Shown: piece after piece, positions 54,546 to 63,485 of the stretch | How positions within the stretch are numbered: the first letter of the stretch is position 1 | Layout of the letters: the number at the start of each line of letters is the position of its first letter | Source of the DNA: Candidatus Caldatribacterium sp. | Lineage (GTDB): Bacteria > Atribacterota > Atribacteria > Atribacterales > Caldatribacteriaceae | Assembly: GCA_028275365.1 (NCBI GenBank) | Contig: JAPWUU010000003.1 | Location: 1 to 64,000 of the forward strand | Direction: 5' to 3' | Length of the DNA: 64,000 bases | Notes under the pieces: generated by a model | What the model was told of the DNA's origin: nothing | Seen by the model: only the letters and a program-made list of their open reading frames with translations | Database searches by the model: none | Program-made: the position numbers and the translations under genes

Positions 54546-55051
54546 AGCTCGCGGATCTTCCGCAAGACTGGTCGGTAAGCTTCGCTCTGGTAGTCGGGGT
54601 ACGTGTAGGGGAAAGGACGGAAGTCACCCTTCTCCCATTTGATGGTGGCCTCAGCGTAAATACCTCGCCCAATGTACACCCGGTGGGAGAAGTTTTTGGT
54701 CGTGGCGAGGACAATCTTCCCCCCGTCGAAGTACCCGGGGTCGAGGTTGATACGACGGGGGTGCGTAGCATCTGCTGTGGATTTTTCAAGCTCGTTGGTG
54801 AAAAGCTTGACTTCAGGGAGAATTCCAGGATCCACAAGTTCCCGGAAAACAAGGAAAACCCGAAGGAGCCGTTCCCCAATGTCGCGATAGTAGTCAGTGT
54901 ACGTAAAGGGAATGGGATCGCTCTGCCATTCAATGTCCCCAAGGCGTTCGGTCAAGCGAGGGAGAAGGTGCACGAGCACCTTGGGGTCTTCGTAGAGCGT
55001 GGCGATGAAAAGCTTTACCGGTTGAGGAGGTCGTACTTCGCCCACAGCCAT
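54497..55051 (-). CDS. DUF4416 family protein
   Basis: PPQPVKLFIATLYEDP...RRINLDPGYFDGGKIVLATTKNFSHRVYIGRGIYAEATI. Confidence 0.83.
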   Translation of the reverse strand: MAVGEVRPPQPVKLFIATLYEDPKVLVHLLPRLTERLGDIEWQSDPIPFTYTDYYRDIGERLLRVFLVFRELVDPGILPEVKLFTNELEKSTADATHPRRINLDPGYFDGGKIVLATTKNFSHRVYIGRGIYAEATIKWEKGDFRPFPYTYPDYQSEAYRPVLRKIRELYRASLNALSSNPKSA

Positions 55052-55061
55052 CACCACTTCC

Positions 55062-55067
55062 ATTATA
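55062..55067 (-). promoter_or_regulatory. -10 element (GGTATAAT) for DUF4416 gene
   Basis: CAGGTATAATGGAAGTGGTGATGG on minus strand; 10 nt from -10 to ATG. Confidence 0.55.
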
Positions 55068-55084
55068 CCTGAGAGAGAATCTGG

Positions 55085-55090
55085 TACAAT
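55085..55090 (+). promoter_or_regulatory. Extended -10 element (TGGTACAAT) for ferritin-like gene
   Basis: ctggtacaataggaaac, 28 nt before GTG 55119. Confidence 0.5.
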
Positions 55091-55118
55091 AGGAAACACA
55101 CGAGAGGAGGTGGTACCG

Positions 55119-55601
55119 GTGGCATTTCGGTTTGCCCCTTCGGAGGTTCTCAGCATGGCTGTAGAGCTTGAGCGAAAAGGCATAGCCTTCTACGAGCACC
55201 TGAAATCCAGAGCAACCCGGGAGGATGGGAAAAGGATGTTCCAGTTCCTCGCCGATGAGGAACGACAGCACCTTGAGACCTTCACCAGGCTCCTTGAGGA
55301 GACGGGAGAGACCGTTGTCGATGTGAATGGCGAGGTCTCCCAGTACCTGGGGTCCATTGTGGAGACTGGAGTGCTTTCCAGGGTTCTCAAGGAGGAAGTT
55401 TCGGTGGAAAAGATGGGTTTTTCCGAGGCCCTTGGCCTTGGCATTCAGGTGGAAAAAGAGAGCATTCTTTTCTACCAGGGGTTTTTGCCCTTTGTCCCCC
55501 GGGAGAAACAAGGCTGGGTTGAGGAGGTCATTGCCGAGGAGAAACGGCACTTCCTTCGTCTGGTAAAACTTAAGGAGGAACTTACCGGGGAGGCAGTATA
55601 G
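55119..55601 (+). CDS. Ferritin-like/rubrerythrin-domain protein
   Basis: AVELERKGIAFYEHL...FLADEERQHLETF...VEKESILFYQGFL...VIAEEKRHFLRL. Confidence 0.85.
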   Translation: MAFRFAPSEVLSMAVELERKGIAFYEHLKSRATREDGKRMFQFLADEERQHLETFTRLLEETGETVVDVNGEVSQYLGSIVETGVLSRVLKEEVSVEKMGFSEALGLGIQVEKESILFYQGFLPFVPREKQGWVEEVIAEEKRHFLRLVKLKEELTGEAV

Positions 55602-55603
55602 CC

Positions 55604-56572
55604 ATGGTCCATCGACGCATCGTTATCCTTGTGGAGAATCAGTACCAGGAACTGGAGCTCTGGTATCCCCTCTTGCGGCTTCGGGAAGAAGGGGTGGAAG
55701 CAAAGCTTGTGGGGCCTGGAATTGAGGAAACCTTCCTTGGGCGTCATGGTTTTCCCGCCAAGGCCGAGATGGTCACTTCTTCCGTGTCCCCGAAGGACTT
55801 CGACGGCATCATCATTCCTGGAGGGTTTGCTCCTGATTACCTTCGTCGGCTTCCGGTGGTCACGAACCTGGTGCGGGAGATGTACCAACAGGGAAAACTG
55901 ATTGGAGCGCTTTCCCGAGGGCCCTGGGTCCTCATCTCGGCGGACATCGTCCGGGGAAAAAGGATTGCCGGGCTCATCTCGCTTCGGGACGACATCAATA
56001 ATGCCGGCGGGGAATTTGTTGACGCACCAGTGGTGGTGGACGGGAACATTATCACCGCTCGTGGGCCGAATGAACTTCCTCTCTTTATGCGTGAGGTCCT
56101 GGCTTTTCTCTGGCGGAGCCGGCCCCGCCTGAACGAGCCCCATCCCGATGGGTGGCTTATCGATGGGACAGGAAACATGCTCTCCCTCGCCCAGCTCCTT
56201 CGGGGGAAACCGGCTTTAGTGCTCTTTTTTGATTCCGGTTTTAGCCCCCGGGGGATGACTTTCCTCCCCCGGTACAACGGGTTGGCGGAAAGGGTGGAGA
56301 GGAAAGGAGGGCTCTTTATAGGTATCAGCACCGAGAGCATCTTTACCCACCAGGAGCTCCAGCGCCGTCTCCAGCTTGCTTTTCCTCTTTATAGCGACGT
56401 CTTTCTCGAGGTCACCAAGGCCTTTGGGGTTCTTGGGGCCAGTGGCCTTGCGGAGTGGGCGGTGATGCTCATCGATGCGCATGGTGTGCTCCGCTTTGCG
56501 GAGCGTTGTCCCGGAGGAGATGTTGAAAGCCTCCCCGGTTTTCAGCGGAAATTTGAAAGCCTTTTTGGATAG
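55604..56572 (+). CDS. DJ-1/PfpI domain fused to peroxiredoxin (AhpC/TSA)-like domain; both catalytic cysteines replaced
   Basis: IIIPGGFAPDYLRRLP...GALSRGPWVLISADIVRGK; then GNMLSLAQLLRGKPALVLFFDSGFSPRGMTFLPRYN...IGISTES. Confidence 0.82.
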   Translation: MVHRRIVILVENQYQELELWYPLLRLREEGVEAKLVGPGIEETFLGRHGFPAKAEMVTSSVSPKDFDGIIIPGGFAPDYLRRLPVVTNLVREMYQQGKLIGALSRGPWVLISADIVRGKRIAGLISLRDDINNAGGEFVDAPVVVDGNIITARGPNELPLFMREVLAFLWRSRPRLNEPHPDGWLIDGTGNMLSLAQLLRGKPALVLFFDSGFSPRGMTFLPRYNGLAERVERKGGLFIGISTESIFTHQELQRRLQLAFPLYSDVFLEVTKAFGVLGASGLAEWAVMLIDAHGVLRFAERCPGGDVESLPGFQRKFESLFG

Positions 56573-56584
56573 GAGGGAGAGCAC

Positions 56585-57229
56585 ATGGCATTGCTTGAGG
56601 ACAAGGATCGCAGGACGCTTGAGACGTACCTTGCGGAGCACCTTCTTCACCCGGTCACGCTCCGCTTCTTCACGCAGGAGCTTGAGTGCGAGACATGCCG
56701 CGAGGTGCGGATGCTCCTTGAGGAAGTTGTTCGTCTCTCACCGCTTCTGCGCCTTGAAGTGCACAACTTTGTTCTGGATCGGGAAGTTGCAGCCGCTTTC
56801 CGTATTGACAAGATCCCGGCATTCACCGTTGAAGGGGAGAGGGATTACGGTATTCGGTTCTTCGGTATTCCTTCGGGTTACGAGTTTTCAGGGTTTATCG
56901 AAACCCTGGTCTTTGTCTCACAGAGAACTACAGACCTCTCGGAAGACACCAAGGCCTTCCTGAAGGCACTGACGAAGGACGTCACCCTTCAGGTGTTTGT
57001 GACGCCAACCTGTCCTTTCTGCCCTCAGGCAGTTGTCCTGGCTCACAAAATGGCCTTCGAGAGCGATCGGGTTTCCTCCAGCATGGTGGAAATTCTCGAG
57101 TTTCCTCACCTGGCATACCGCTACGGCGTACGAGCGGTTCCGAAAATCATCCTGAACGAAACCGTTGCCTTAGAGGGGGCCGTCCCGGAGGCTTTTCTGG
57201 TGCAGAAAATCATAGAAGTTGCATCGTAA
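56585..57229 (+). CDS. Protein disulfide oxidoreductase (PDO, two thioredoxin-fold units)
   Basis: CETC in N-terminal half and FVTPTCPFCPQAV in C-terminal half; GVRAVPKIILNE. Confidence 0.9.
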   Translation: MALLEDKDRRTLETYLAEHLLHPVTLRFFTQELECETCREVRMLLEEVVRLSPLLRLEVHNFVLDREVAAAFRIDKIPAFTVEGERDYGIRFFGIPSGYEFSGFIETLVFVSQRTTDLSEDTKAFLKALTKDVTLQVFVTPTCPFCPQAVVLAHKMAFESDRVSSSMVEILEFPHLAYRYGVRAVPKIILNETVALEGAVPEAFLVQKIIEVAS

Positions 57230-57242
57230 AGGGGGTTTCTCT

Positions 57243-58292
57243 ATGGGACAAACGATGAAAGCCGCGGTGATGAAGGGTATACGGCATATCGAGATCGAAG
57301 AGCTTCCCATTCCTATTCCGAAGGAAGGGGAGGTTCTCGTTCGCATCCGGAGTGTCGGGGTGTGCGGTTCGGATGTTCACTACTTTGTGGAGGGTCGTAT
57401 CGGCGATTTCGTGGTCCAGCCCCCGTTCATCCTGGGTCATGAGTGTTCGGGAGAGGTTGTGGAAGTGGGGAAAGGAGTAACGCATCTTAAGCCTGGGGAC
57501 CGGGTGACCATGGAGCCGGGTATTCCCTGTGGTAAGTGCGATTTTTGCCGCCAGGGGAGGTATAACCTCTGTCCCGAGGTGGTTTTTTGGGCCACACCAC
57601 CGGTGAACGGGACTTTCTGTGAGTACGTCGTGCACTCCGCGAACTTCACCTATCCTGTAGACTCCTCGGTGGGTTTCGAGGAGGCGGCGCTTGTGGAGCC
57701 CCTGGCGGTGGGTATGTATGCCGTGCATCGGGCACAGGCAAAGCCTGGGGATGTGGCACTTGTTCTCGGAAGTGGCCCGATTGGTCTTGTGACTTTACAG
57801 GCGTTGCTCTCAAGAGGCGTTACCGAGATTATCGCGGTGGACGTTGTGGAGAAACGGCTTGAGAAGGCCCGGGAACTCGGAGCGCGACTCGTCCTGAATG
57901 CCGCAAAAGAAAATGTGGAAGAGGAGGTTCGTGCCTTTACCCGGGGAAGGGGAGCTGATCTTGTTTTTGAAACTGCTGGGAGCGTTCAGACGGCACAGCT
58001 TTCCGTGGAAGTGGCCAGACGGGGTGGCAAAGTTGTCCTTGTGGGTTTGCCCTCAAAAACGCATTTCGATTTTGGCGTCATCAGGATTCTCGATAAAGAG
58101 CTCGATATCCTGGGGGTTTTCCGGTACGCCAACATGTACAAAGGCTGTGTGGACCTTCTCAACGCCCGTCGGGTGAATCTCGCAACGCTCATCACCCATC
58201 GCTTTCCTCTGGAGAAGACTCAGGAGGCTCTGCTTTTCGCCCATGAGCACAAGGCCGAATCCATCAAGGTTGTGGTGAACGTTGGGGGTTGA
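57243..58292 (+). CDS. Zinc-dependent medium-chain alcohol/polyol (sorbitol-like) dehydrogenase
   Basis: GVCGSDVHYFVEGRIGDFVV, GHECSGEVVEVG, CGKCDFCRQGRYNLC, VLGSGPIGLVTL. Confidence 0.93.
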   Translation: MGQTMKAAVMKGIRHIEIEELPIPIPKEGEVLVRIRSVGVCGSDVHYFVEGRIGDFVVQPPFILGHECSGEVVEVGKGVTHLKPGDRVTMEPGIPCGKCDFCRQGRYNLCPEVVFWATPPVNGTFCEYVVHSANFTYPVDSSVGFEEAALVEPLAVGMYAVHRAQAKPGDVALVLGSGPIGLVTLQALLSRGVTEIIAVDVVEKRLEKARELGARLVLNAAKENVEEEVRAFTRGRGADLVFETAGSVQTAQLSVEVARRGGKVVLVGLPSKTHFDFGVIRILDKELDILGVFRYANMYKGCVDLLNARRVNLATLITHRFPLEKTQEALLFAHEHKAESIKVVVNVGG

Positions 58293-58301
58293 CAGGTAGG
58301 G

Positions 58302-58307
58302 TATAAT
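58302..58307 (+). promoter_or_regulatory. -10 element (GGTATAAT) upstream of TPP riboswitch
   Basis: gtaGGGTATAATaggg. Confidence 0.55.
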
Positions 58308-58331
58308 AGGGAAAAAGTGAAGAACAAAAAC

Positions 58332-58420
58332 CGGGGGAGCTCCATAACGCGGGGCTGAGAGGAGAGCGCAAGCTCTCGACCCTTTGAACCTGATCTGGGT
58401 AATGCCAGCGGAGGGAGTTG
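58332..58420 (+). ncRNA. TPP (THI-box) riboswitch
   Basis: CGGGGGAGCTCC...GGGGCTGAGAGGAGAGCGCAAGCTCTCGACCCTTTGAACCTGATCTGGGTAATGCCAGCGGAGGGAG; upstream of thiW/cytX/thiM/thiE. Confidence 0.95.
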
Positions 58421-58430
58421 GTGAATTTTG

Positions 58431-58464
58431 AGCCACTTGCCGACCTGGCAAGTGGCTTTTTTTT
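58431..58464 (+). terminator. Rho-independent terminator (riboswitch expression platform)
   Basis: AGCCACTTGCC-GACCT-GGCAAGTGGCT followed by a T-run, between aptamer and thiW ATG. Confidence 0.93.
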
Positions 58465-58477
58465 GGAGGTGGGGAAC

Positions 58478-58990
58478 ATGCAGGGAGGACATTTGCGAAA
58501 ACTCCTGTATGCGGGACTTTTTGCCGCTTTGGCTGTTGTGGCGTCAGGTTTCCATGTTCCTGTTGGTCCTGCGAAGGTCTTCCCTTTCCAGCACGCCATT
58601 AACGTCCTGGCAGGCATCACCATCGGGCCCTGGTACGGGGCACTGGCAGCGGGAATAGCCGGGATCATTCGCATACTCCTTGGAACGGGGACGGTTTTCG
58701 CCCTCCCGGGAGGTATTCCCGGAGCCCTTGTGGTTGGTCTCGTATATCGCCTCTGGCGCAGAGATATTGCAGGGTTTTTCGAGCCCATAGGAACGGGAAT
58801 TGTTGGTGCTTTTCTCAGCGCGTACCTGGTGGCTCCGCTTGTGGGGAAGACGGGGACGCTTCTCTTTTTCCAGGCCGCTTTCTTTGCGAGCAGTATTCCG
58901 GGAAGCATTCTGGGCGTTGTAGTTCTCCGGGTTCTGCGAAGAACTGTCCACGACGCACTCTTTTGTGAGGAGGTTTCAAAGCGATGCTAA
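58478..58990 (+). CDS. thiW: ThiW, thiazole-related ECF transporter S component
   Basis: Hydrophobic; FHVPVGPAKVFPFQHAINVLAGITIGPWYGALAAG...RILLGTGTVFALPGGIPGALVVGLVYR; directly under TPP riboswitch. Confidence 0.9.
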   Translation: MQGGHLRKLLYAGLFAALAVVASGFHVPVGPAKVFPFQHAINVLAGITIGPWYGALAAGIAGIIRILLGTGTVFALPGGIPGALVVGLVYRLWRRDIAGFFEPIGTGIVGAFLSAYLVAPLVGKTGTLLFFQAAFFASSIPGSILGVVVLRVLRRTVHDALFCEEVSKRC

Positions 58991-60231
58991 ACGATGTGCA
59001 ACCCATCCCCAGGGAACAACGGCACCTCTTGGGGTTTGACCTCTTCCTCCTCTGGGCCGGAGCAGCCGTGGCGATATCGGAAGTCTGGGCGGGAGGCATT
59101 CTCGCCCCCTTGGGTTTTGTGGGTGGAATGCTGGCTATCCTTCTGGGGCATGTGGTGGGGAATACACCTTTCGCCCTTGGAGGAATCCTGGGGAGTGAAC
59201 TTGGGGTTCCTGCCATGGTCTCGGTGCGGCTTGCCTTCGGGAAGTGGGGATCGTATCTGGCGTCTTTCCTCAACATTCTTCAGCTCATCGGCTGGACTGC
59301 CATTATGGTGATGATCTGTGCCCGGGCGGGAGACGAGATTCTCCGAGCGCTCTTTGGGTTTTCCTCCCCCCGGCTTTTGCTCTTCGTTGCTGGTCTCGTG
59401 AGCACGTTCTGGGCCTTTCTTGAAACCCCCTGGTGGAAGTGGATGGAACGTGTAGCCGTGATTGCCCTGGCCGGGCTTTCCGGAGTTATGACGTTCGTGG
59501 CATTGCGGCAGGTTTCCCTTGGTGAACTCTTGCGACTCCAGGGGGAAGGGTCTTTACCCTGGGGAGCAGGGTTTGACCTGGTAGTGGCTATGCCGATTTC
59601 CTGGCTCCCCCTTGTGGCCGACTACACCCGCTTTGCCCGCAACACCCGGGGGGCTTTCTGGGGTACCTGGTGGGGGTATTTTGTGGCGAGTTCCTGGATG
59701 TACGCTGTGGGACTTGTGAGTGCTCTGACCACGGGACGGACCGACCCTCTCCCGGCTATGGTGGTGCTTGGTCTTGGTTCTGTAGCATTTGCGATTGTGC
59801 TCTTTTCCACCTTCACCACAACGTTTCTCGACATTTACTCGGCTGCGGTGTCTCTGCTCAACGTACTCCCTCGCCTTCGGCAGAAAGTAACGGTAGTCCT
59901 TTTCGGGGTGCTGGGGACACTTCTCGCCCTTGTCTTCCCCATGGAACGGTATGAGAGTTTCCTCTTTCTCATTGGTGCGGTATTCATCCCCCTTTTTGGC
60001 GTTGTCCTTGTGGATTACTTCGTGATCCGCAGACAGAAGGTACAACCCGAAGAACTCTACGACAGGTGTCCACCGATTGTCTGGGAGGCTCTGGTCTCCT
60101 GGATTCTGGGCGTGGGGGTTTATGCCCTTTTCCTGAAGGTTTTCCCCGGTTTCGGTGCCTCTGTTCCGAGCTTTCTTGCTGCAGGAGGGCTCTACTGGGC
60201 CTGGCGGAGGAGGAAAGGTACATGGAGTTAG
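58984..60231 (+). CDS. cytX: CytX-type NCS1 permease (putative hydroxymethylpyrimidine transporter)
   Basis: LWAGAAVAISEVWAGGIL, SWLPLVADYTRFAR, NCS1 topology in thiamine operon. Confidence 0.88.
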   Translation: MLNDVQPIPREQRHLLGFDLFLLWAGAAVAISEVWAGGILAPLGFVGGMLAILLGHVVGNTPFALGGILGSELGVPAMVSVRLAFGKWGSYLASFLNILQLIGWTAIMVMICARAGDEILRALFGFSSPRLLLFVAGLVSTFWAFLETPWWKWMERVAVIALAGLSGVMTFVALRQVSLGELLRLQGEGSLPWGAGFDLVVAMPISWLPLVADYTRFARNTRGAFWGTWWGYFVASSWMYAVGLVSALTTGRTDPLPAMVVLGLGSVAFAIVLFSTFTTTFLDIYSAAVSLLNVLPRLRQKVTVVLFGVLGTLLALVFPMERYESFLFLIGAVFIPLFGVVLVDYFVIRRQKVQPEELYDRCPPIVWEALVSWILGVGVYALFLKVFPGFGASVPSFLAAGGLYWAWRRRKGTWS

Positions 60232-61028
60232 GAGGAAGATGTGCGGAGATCCTGGCACGGATTCGCCAGAGGCGGCCTCTGGTGCACCATATCACCAATA
60301 TCGTTGTGGCCAATGACAACGCGAACACGATGCTCGCTTTGGGAGCTTTACCGGTCATGGCTTACGCCCGGGAAGAAGTCGAGGAGATGGTTACAAGCGC
60401 AGAGGCACTGGTACTGAACCTCGGGACTCCTACAGAAAGCGTCATCGAGAGCGCACTCCTTGCGGGGAAGAGGGCTAATGCCCTGGGTATCCCTGTTATC
60501 CTCGACCCGGTAGGGGCGGGAGCCACACGCTTCCGAAAGGAGGCCTCGCTTCTTCTCCTTGACCGCGTTCGTGTGACCATTGTGCGGGCAAACGCCGCTG
60601 AGGCATGCGCTCTCCTTGGTTGTCCCTCCCACGAGCGGGGAGTGGAGTCCGAAGGAGAGGCGGAGAACCGAGCATTTCTGGCCCGGGAAATAGCCTTGAG
60701 ATTTGGGGTCACCGCAGCGATTACTGGTGCAGTGGATTACGTGAGCGATGGAGAAAGGGTTGTTGCCGTCCACAACGGCCATCCCCTGTTGACCCGGGTG
60801 ACTGGGACCGGGTGTATGGCGACCTCTCTGTGTGGGGCATTTGCGGCGGTGGAAAACGATGCGCTTTTAGCTTCACTTGGGGCTTTAGGGTTTTTGGGGG
60901 TCTGTGCAGAAAGGGCAGCTCGTGATTCCCAGGGTCCCGGGAGTTTCTGTATGCGGCTTTTCGATGTGATGTACTCACTCTCAGAAGACGATTTTGCCAG
61001 GAATCTCTCTTTTGAGGTGCTCCAGTGA
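60222..61028 (+). CDS. thiM: Hydroxyethylthiazole kinase
   Basis: PLVHHITNIVVANDNANTMLALGALPVMAYAREEVEEM, VILDPVGAGAT, VTGTGCMATSLCGAF. Confidence 0.95.
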   Translation: MELGGRCAEILARIRQRRPLVHHITNIVVANDNANTMLALGALPVMAYAREEVEEMVTSAEALVLNLGTPTESVIESALLAGKRANALGIPVILDPVGAGATRFRKEASLLLLDRVRVTIVRANAAEACALLGCPSHERGVESEGEAENRAFLAREIALRFGVTAAITGAVDYVSDGERVVAVHNGHPLLTRVTGTGCMATSLCGAFAAVENDALLASLGALGFLGVCAERAARDSQGPGSFCMRLFDVMYSLSEDDFARNLSFEVLQ

Positions 61029-61666
61029 AGGATTTCTCGCTGTACGTCATTACGGACCGAAGGATTCAAAAGCGCAAGAATCTCGAGGTGGTTGAGGAGG
61101 CCATTGCGGGAGGGGCTTCCGTCATACAGCTTCGGGAGAAAGAGGTTTCCACAAGAGAATTCCTCGAGGAAGCCCTGCTTCTTCGGGACTGCACACGACG
61201 CCACGGGGTCCTCTTCATCGTGAACGACCGGCTGGACATCGCCTTGGCTAGTGACGCCGACGGAGTGCATCTTGGGCCGGACGACATGCCTCTTGAATAC
61301 GCCCGGCGTATTGCTCCTCATCTCATCTTGGGGTACTCCTGTGACACTGTGGAAGAAGCGCAGCGGGCAGAGCACCTTGGAGCCCATTATCTGGGAGTGG
61401 GAACGGTCTTTCCCACAACGACAAAAAGGGACGCAGGAGCACCTATCGGTCTTGAACGTCTTCGGGAAATCAAAAAAGCCGTAAGCATTCCCGTGGTGGC
61501 CATTGGGGGCATTACTCTGGAGAACCTTGAAGCGGTCCTGGCTACAGGTGTTGATGGGGTGGCGGTGGTGTCGGCTGTGGTTGGGGCGCCCTCGGTGCGG
61601 GATGCCGCCTGTGCCTTTCGGAAGAAAATCGATGCCTTTCGGAGGCAGTACCATGGAGCTCCGTGA
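61025..61666 (+). CDS. thiE: Thiamine-phosphate synthase
   Basis: LYVITDRR, IQLREKEVSTREFLEEA, VNDRLDIALASDADGVHLG, GVGTVFPTTTK. Confidence 0.95.
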   Translation: MKDFSLYVITDRRIQKRKNLEVVEEAIAGGASVIQLREKEVSTREFLEEALLLRDCTRRHGVLFIVNDRLDIALASDADGVHLGPDDMPLEYARRIAPHLILGYSCDTVEEAQRAEHLGAHYLGVGTVFPTTTKRDAGAPIGLERLREIKKAVSIPVVAIGGITLENLEAVLATGVDGVAVVSAVVGAPSVRDAACAFRKKIDAFRRQYHGAP

Positions 61667-62651
61667 CCTTGGAGAATTCGGCCTGATTGCCCGTATCCGT
61701 AATGTTTTCCCCTCCACTGCTCCCTTGGGTATCGGCGATGACTGCGCCGTCCTCCCGGGGAGGGAAGGGTTCTGGCTCCTTGCAACCGTGGATAGCCAGG
61801 TTGAGGGTGTGCACTTCCGGGTGACCCTTATTCCTCCATTTTTTGTCGGCCGGCGCCTCCTTGTGGCGAACCTCAGCGATATTGCAGCCATGGGTGGCAT
61901 TCCCCGGCATGCCCTGCTCTCCTTTGCCCTTCGAGAGGATACCCCCTTTGCCTGGCTCAACGAAGTCCTTCAGGGTGTTCGGGAGGAAGCCTCCCGGCAT
62001 GGGGTCGAGGTGGTCGGAGGAAATCTTGCCCGGACTGATGGGCCAGCAGTGCTTGACCTTGTGCTCCTTGGGGAAGTGGAGCGGGATCGACCGCTCCTCT
62101 TGCGGGGCAACGCCCGCCCGGGAGACTGGATTTTTGTCACCGGGTACCCTGGAGAGGCGAAAGCAGGGCTTATCCTTGCAGAGAGAAAGATGCTCAAGGA
62201 GCAATACCGCGGTCTCTGGCAACGGTTCTTTGCCGCTTCACCCCGCCTTGACGTTGGGAGGTTTCTTGGGGCGCTCGGAGAGCGGATTGCCCTCATTGAC
62301 GTCTCTGATGGTGTACTCCAGGATCTTGGGCATATTCTTGAAGAGAGCCACGTAGGGGCCATTCTCTACGAGGACGCGCTTCCTATATCGCCCCTTCTTG
62401 CTCAGTTCTGTGAAGAGGAGGGTTGTGATCCCCGGGAATTTGTCCTCCGGGGAGGCGAGGATTTCGAGCTCCTTTTCACCGTTCCTCCCCACCGGGGAGA
62501 GGAAATTCAGGAGGAAATTCCCCAGAGGTTTGGTCTTCCAGTCCACCGGGTGGGAGAAATCGTTCAGGGGACGGGCGTGTATTTGAGGAGGGAGGACGCC
62601 CTCATTCCCCTTGTTCTCCGGGGTTTCAATCATTTCAGCAGGAAGGAGTAA
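61653..62651 (+). CDS. thiL: Thiamine-monophosphate kinase
   Basis: LGIGDDCAVLPG, VDSQVEGVHFR, LVANLSDIAAMGG, LIDVSDGVLQDLGHI, LRGGEDFELLFTVP. Confidence 0.95.
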   Translation: MELRDLGEFGLIARIRNVFPSTAPLGIGDDCAVLPGREGFWLLATVDSQVEGVHFRVTLIPPFFVGRRLLVANLSDIAAMGGIPRHALLSFALREDTPFAWLNEVLQGVREEASRHGVEVVGGNLARTDGPAVLDLVLLGEVERDRPLLLRGNARPGDWIFVTGYPGEAKAGLILAERKMLKEQYRGLWQRFFAASPRLDVGRFLGALGERIALIDVSDGVLQDLGHILEESHVGAILYEDALPISPLLAQFCEEEGCDPREFVLRGGEDFELLFTVPPHRGEEIQEEIPQRFGLPVHRVGEIVQGTGVYLRREDALIPLVLRGFNHFSRKE

Positions 62652-62657
62652 GGGAAC

Positions 62658-63485
62658 ATGCGACGAGTGCTGACCATTGCTGGGTCCGATTCGGGTGGAG
62701 GGGCGGGCATTCAGGCCGATTTGAAAACCTTCTGTGCCTTTGGCGTCTATGGAATGACCGCTATTACCGCTGTGACGGCTCAAAACACAAAAGGAGTGGA
62801 CGCCATTTTTCCCCTGCCTCCATCGATGGTCGCGCGACAAATCGCAAGCGTTATGGAGGACATCGGAGTCGATGCAGCGAAAACCGGCATGCTCTTTAGT
62901 GAGGACATCATCAGAGCCGTGGTGCAGGCGCTCTGTAAGTGGCCTGTTGAGTACCTCGTGGTGGACCCCGTCATGGTGGCCAAAAGTAAAGTGATGCTCC
63001 TTGAAGAGAGAGCCGTCCAGGCACTGGTTCAGGAGCTCCTTCCTCTTGCTCATGTGGTTACGCCGAATCTCGAAGAGGCCTCAGTGCTTGCTGGATTCCC
63101 GGTGCAGAGCCTCAGGGATATGGAAGATGCCGCCCGGCGTATCAGGGAAAAAGGCCCGCGGTACGTCCTCGTTAAGGGAGGGCATCTTCCGGGGAACGAG
63201 GTTACCGATGTGCTCTTTGACGGGAAGGATTTCACGTACTTTTCGGGCCCTCGCATTGAGACTCCCAATACCCACGGCACAGGATGCACGTACTCGGCTG
63301 CTATCTGTGCACTCCTTGCTCTTGGGTACACGATGAAAGAGGCTGTTGCCGAGGCCAGGCGGTATATGGAACTCGTGATTGCCCATGCCCTGCCCCTTGG
63401 GGGAGGATTTGGTCCCACGAATCACCTCGCTCCGCTTTTTCTTCGGGCCGGTCTCGACCCTCAGGAAGGTGGGCGGTACTGGTGA
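62658..63485 (+). CDS. thiD: Hydroxymethylpyrimidine/phosphomethylpyrimidine kinase
   Basis: TIAGSDSGGGAGIQADLKTF, VVDPVMVAKS, HGTGCTYSAAICALLALG. Confidence 0.95.
   Translation: MRRVLTIAGSDSGGGAGIQADLKTFCAFGVYGMTAITAVTAQNTKGVDAIFPLPPSMVARQIASVMEDIGVDAAKTGMLFSEDIIRAVVQALCKWPVEYLVVDPVMVAKSKVMLLEERAVQALVQELLPLAHVVTPNLEEASVLAGFPVQSLRDMEDAARRIREKGPRYVLVKGGHLPGNEVTDVLFDGKDFTYFSGPRIETPNTHGTGCTYSAAICALLALGYTMKEAVAEARRYMELVIAHALPLGGGFGPTNHLAPLFLRAGLDPQEGGRYW

Noticed and set aside
58289-58307. TTGACA (58289-58294) as -35 partner of TATAAT at 58302
   Set aside because: Spacer is only 7 nt, far from the usual 16-18 nt; only the -10 was retained.
60737-61960. 407-aa minus-strand ORF over thiM/thiE/thiL
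   Set aside because: Antisense to three recognised thiamine genes.
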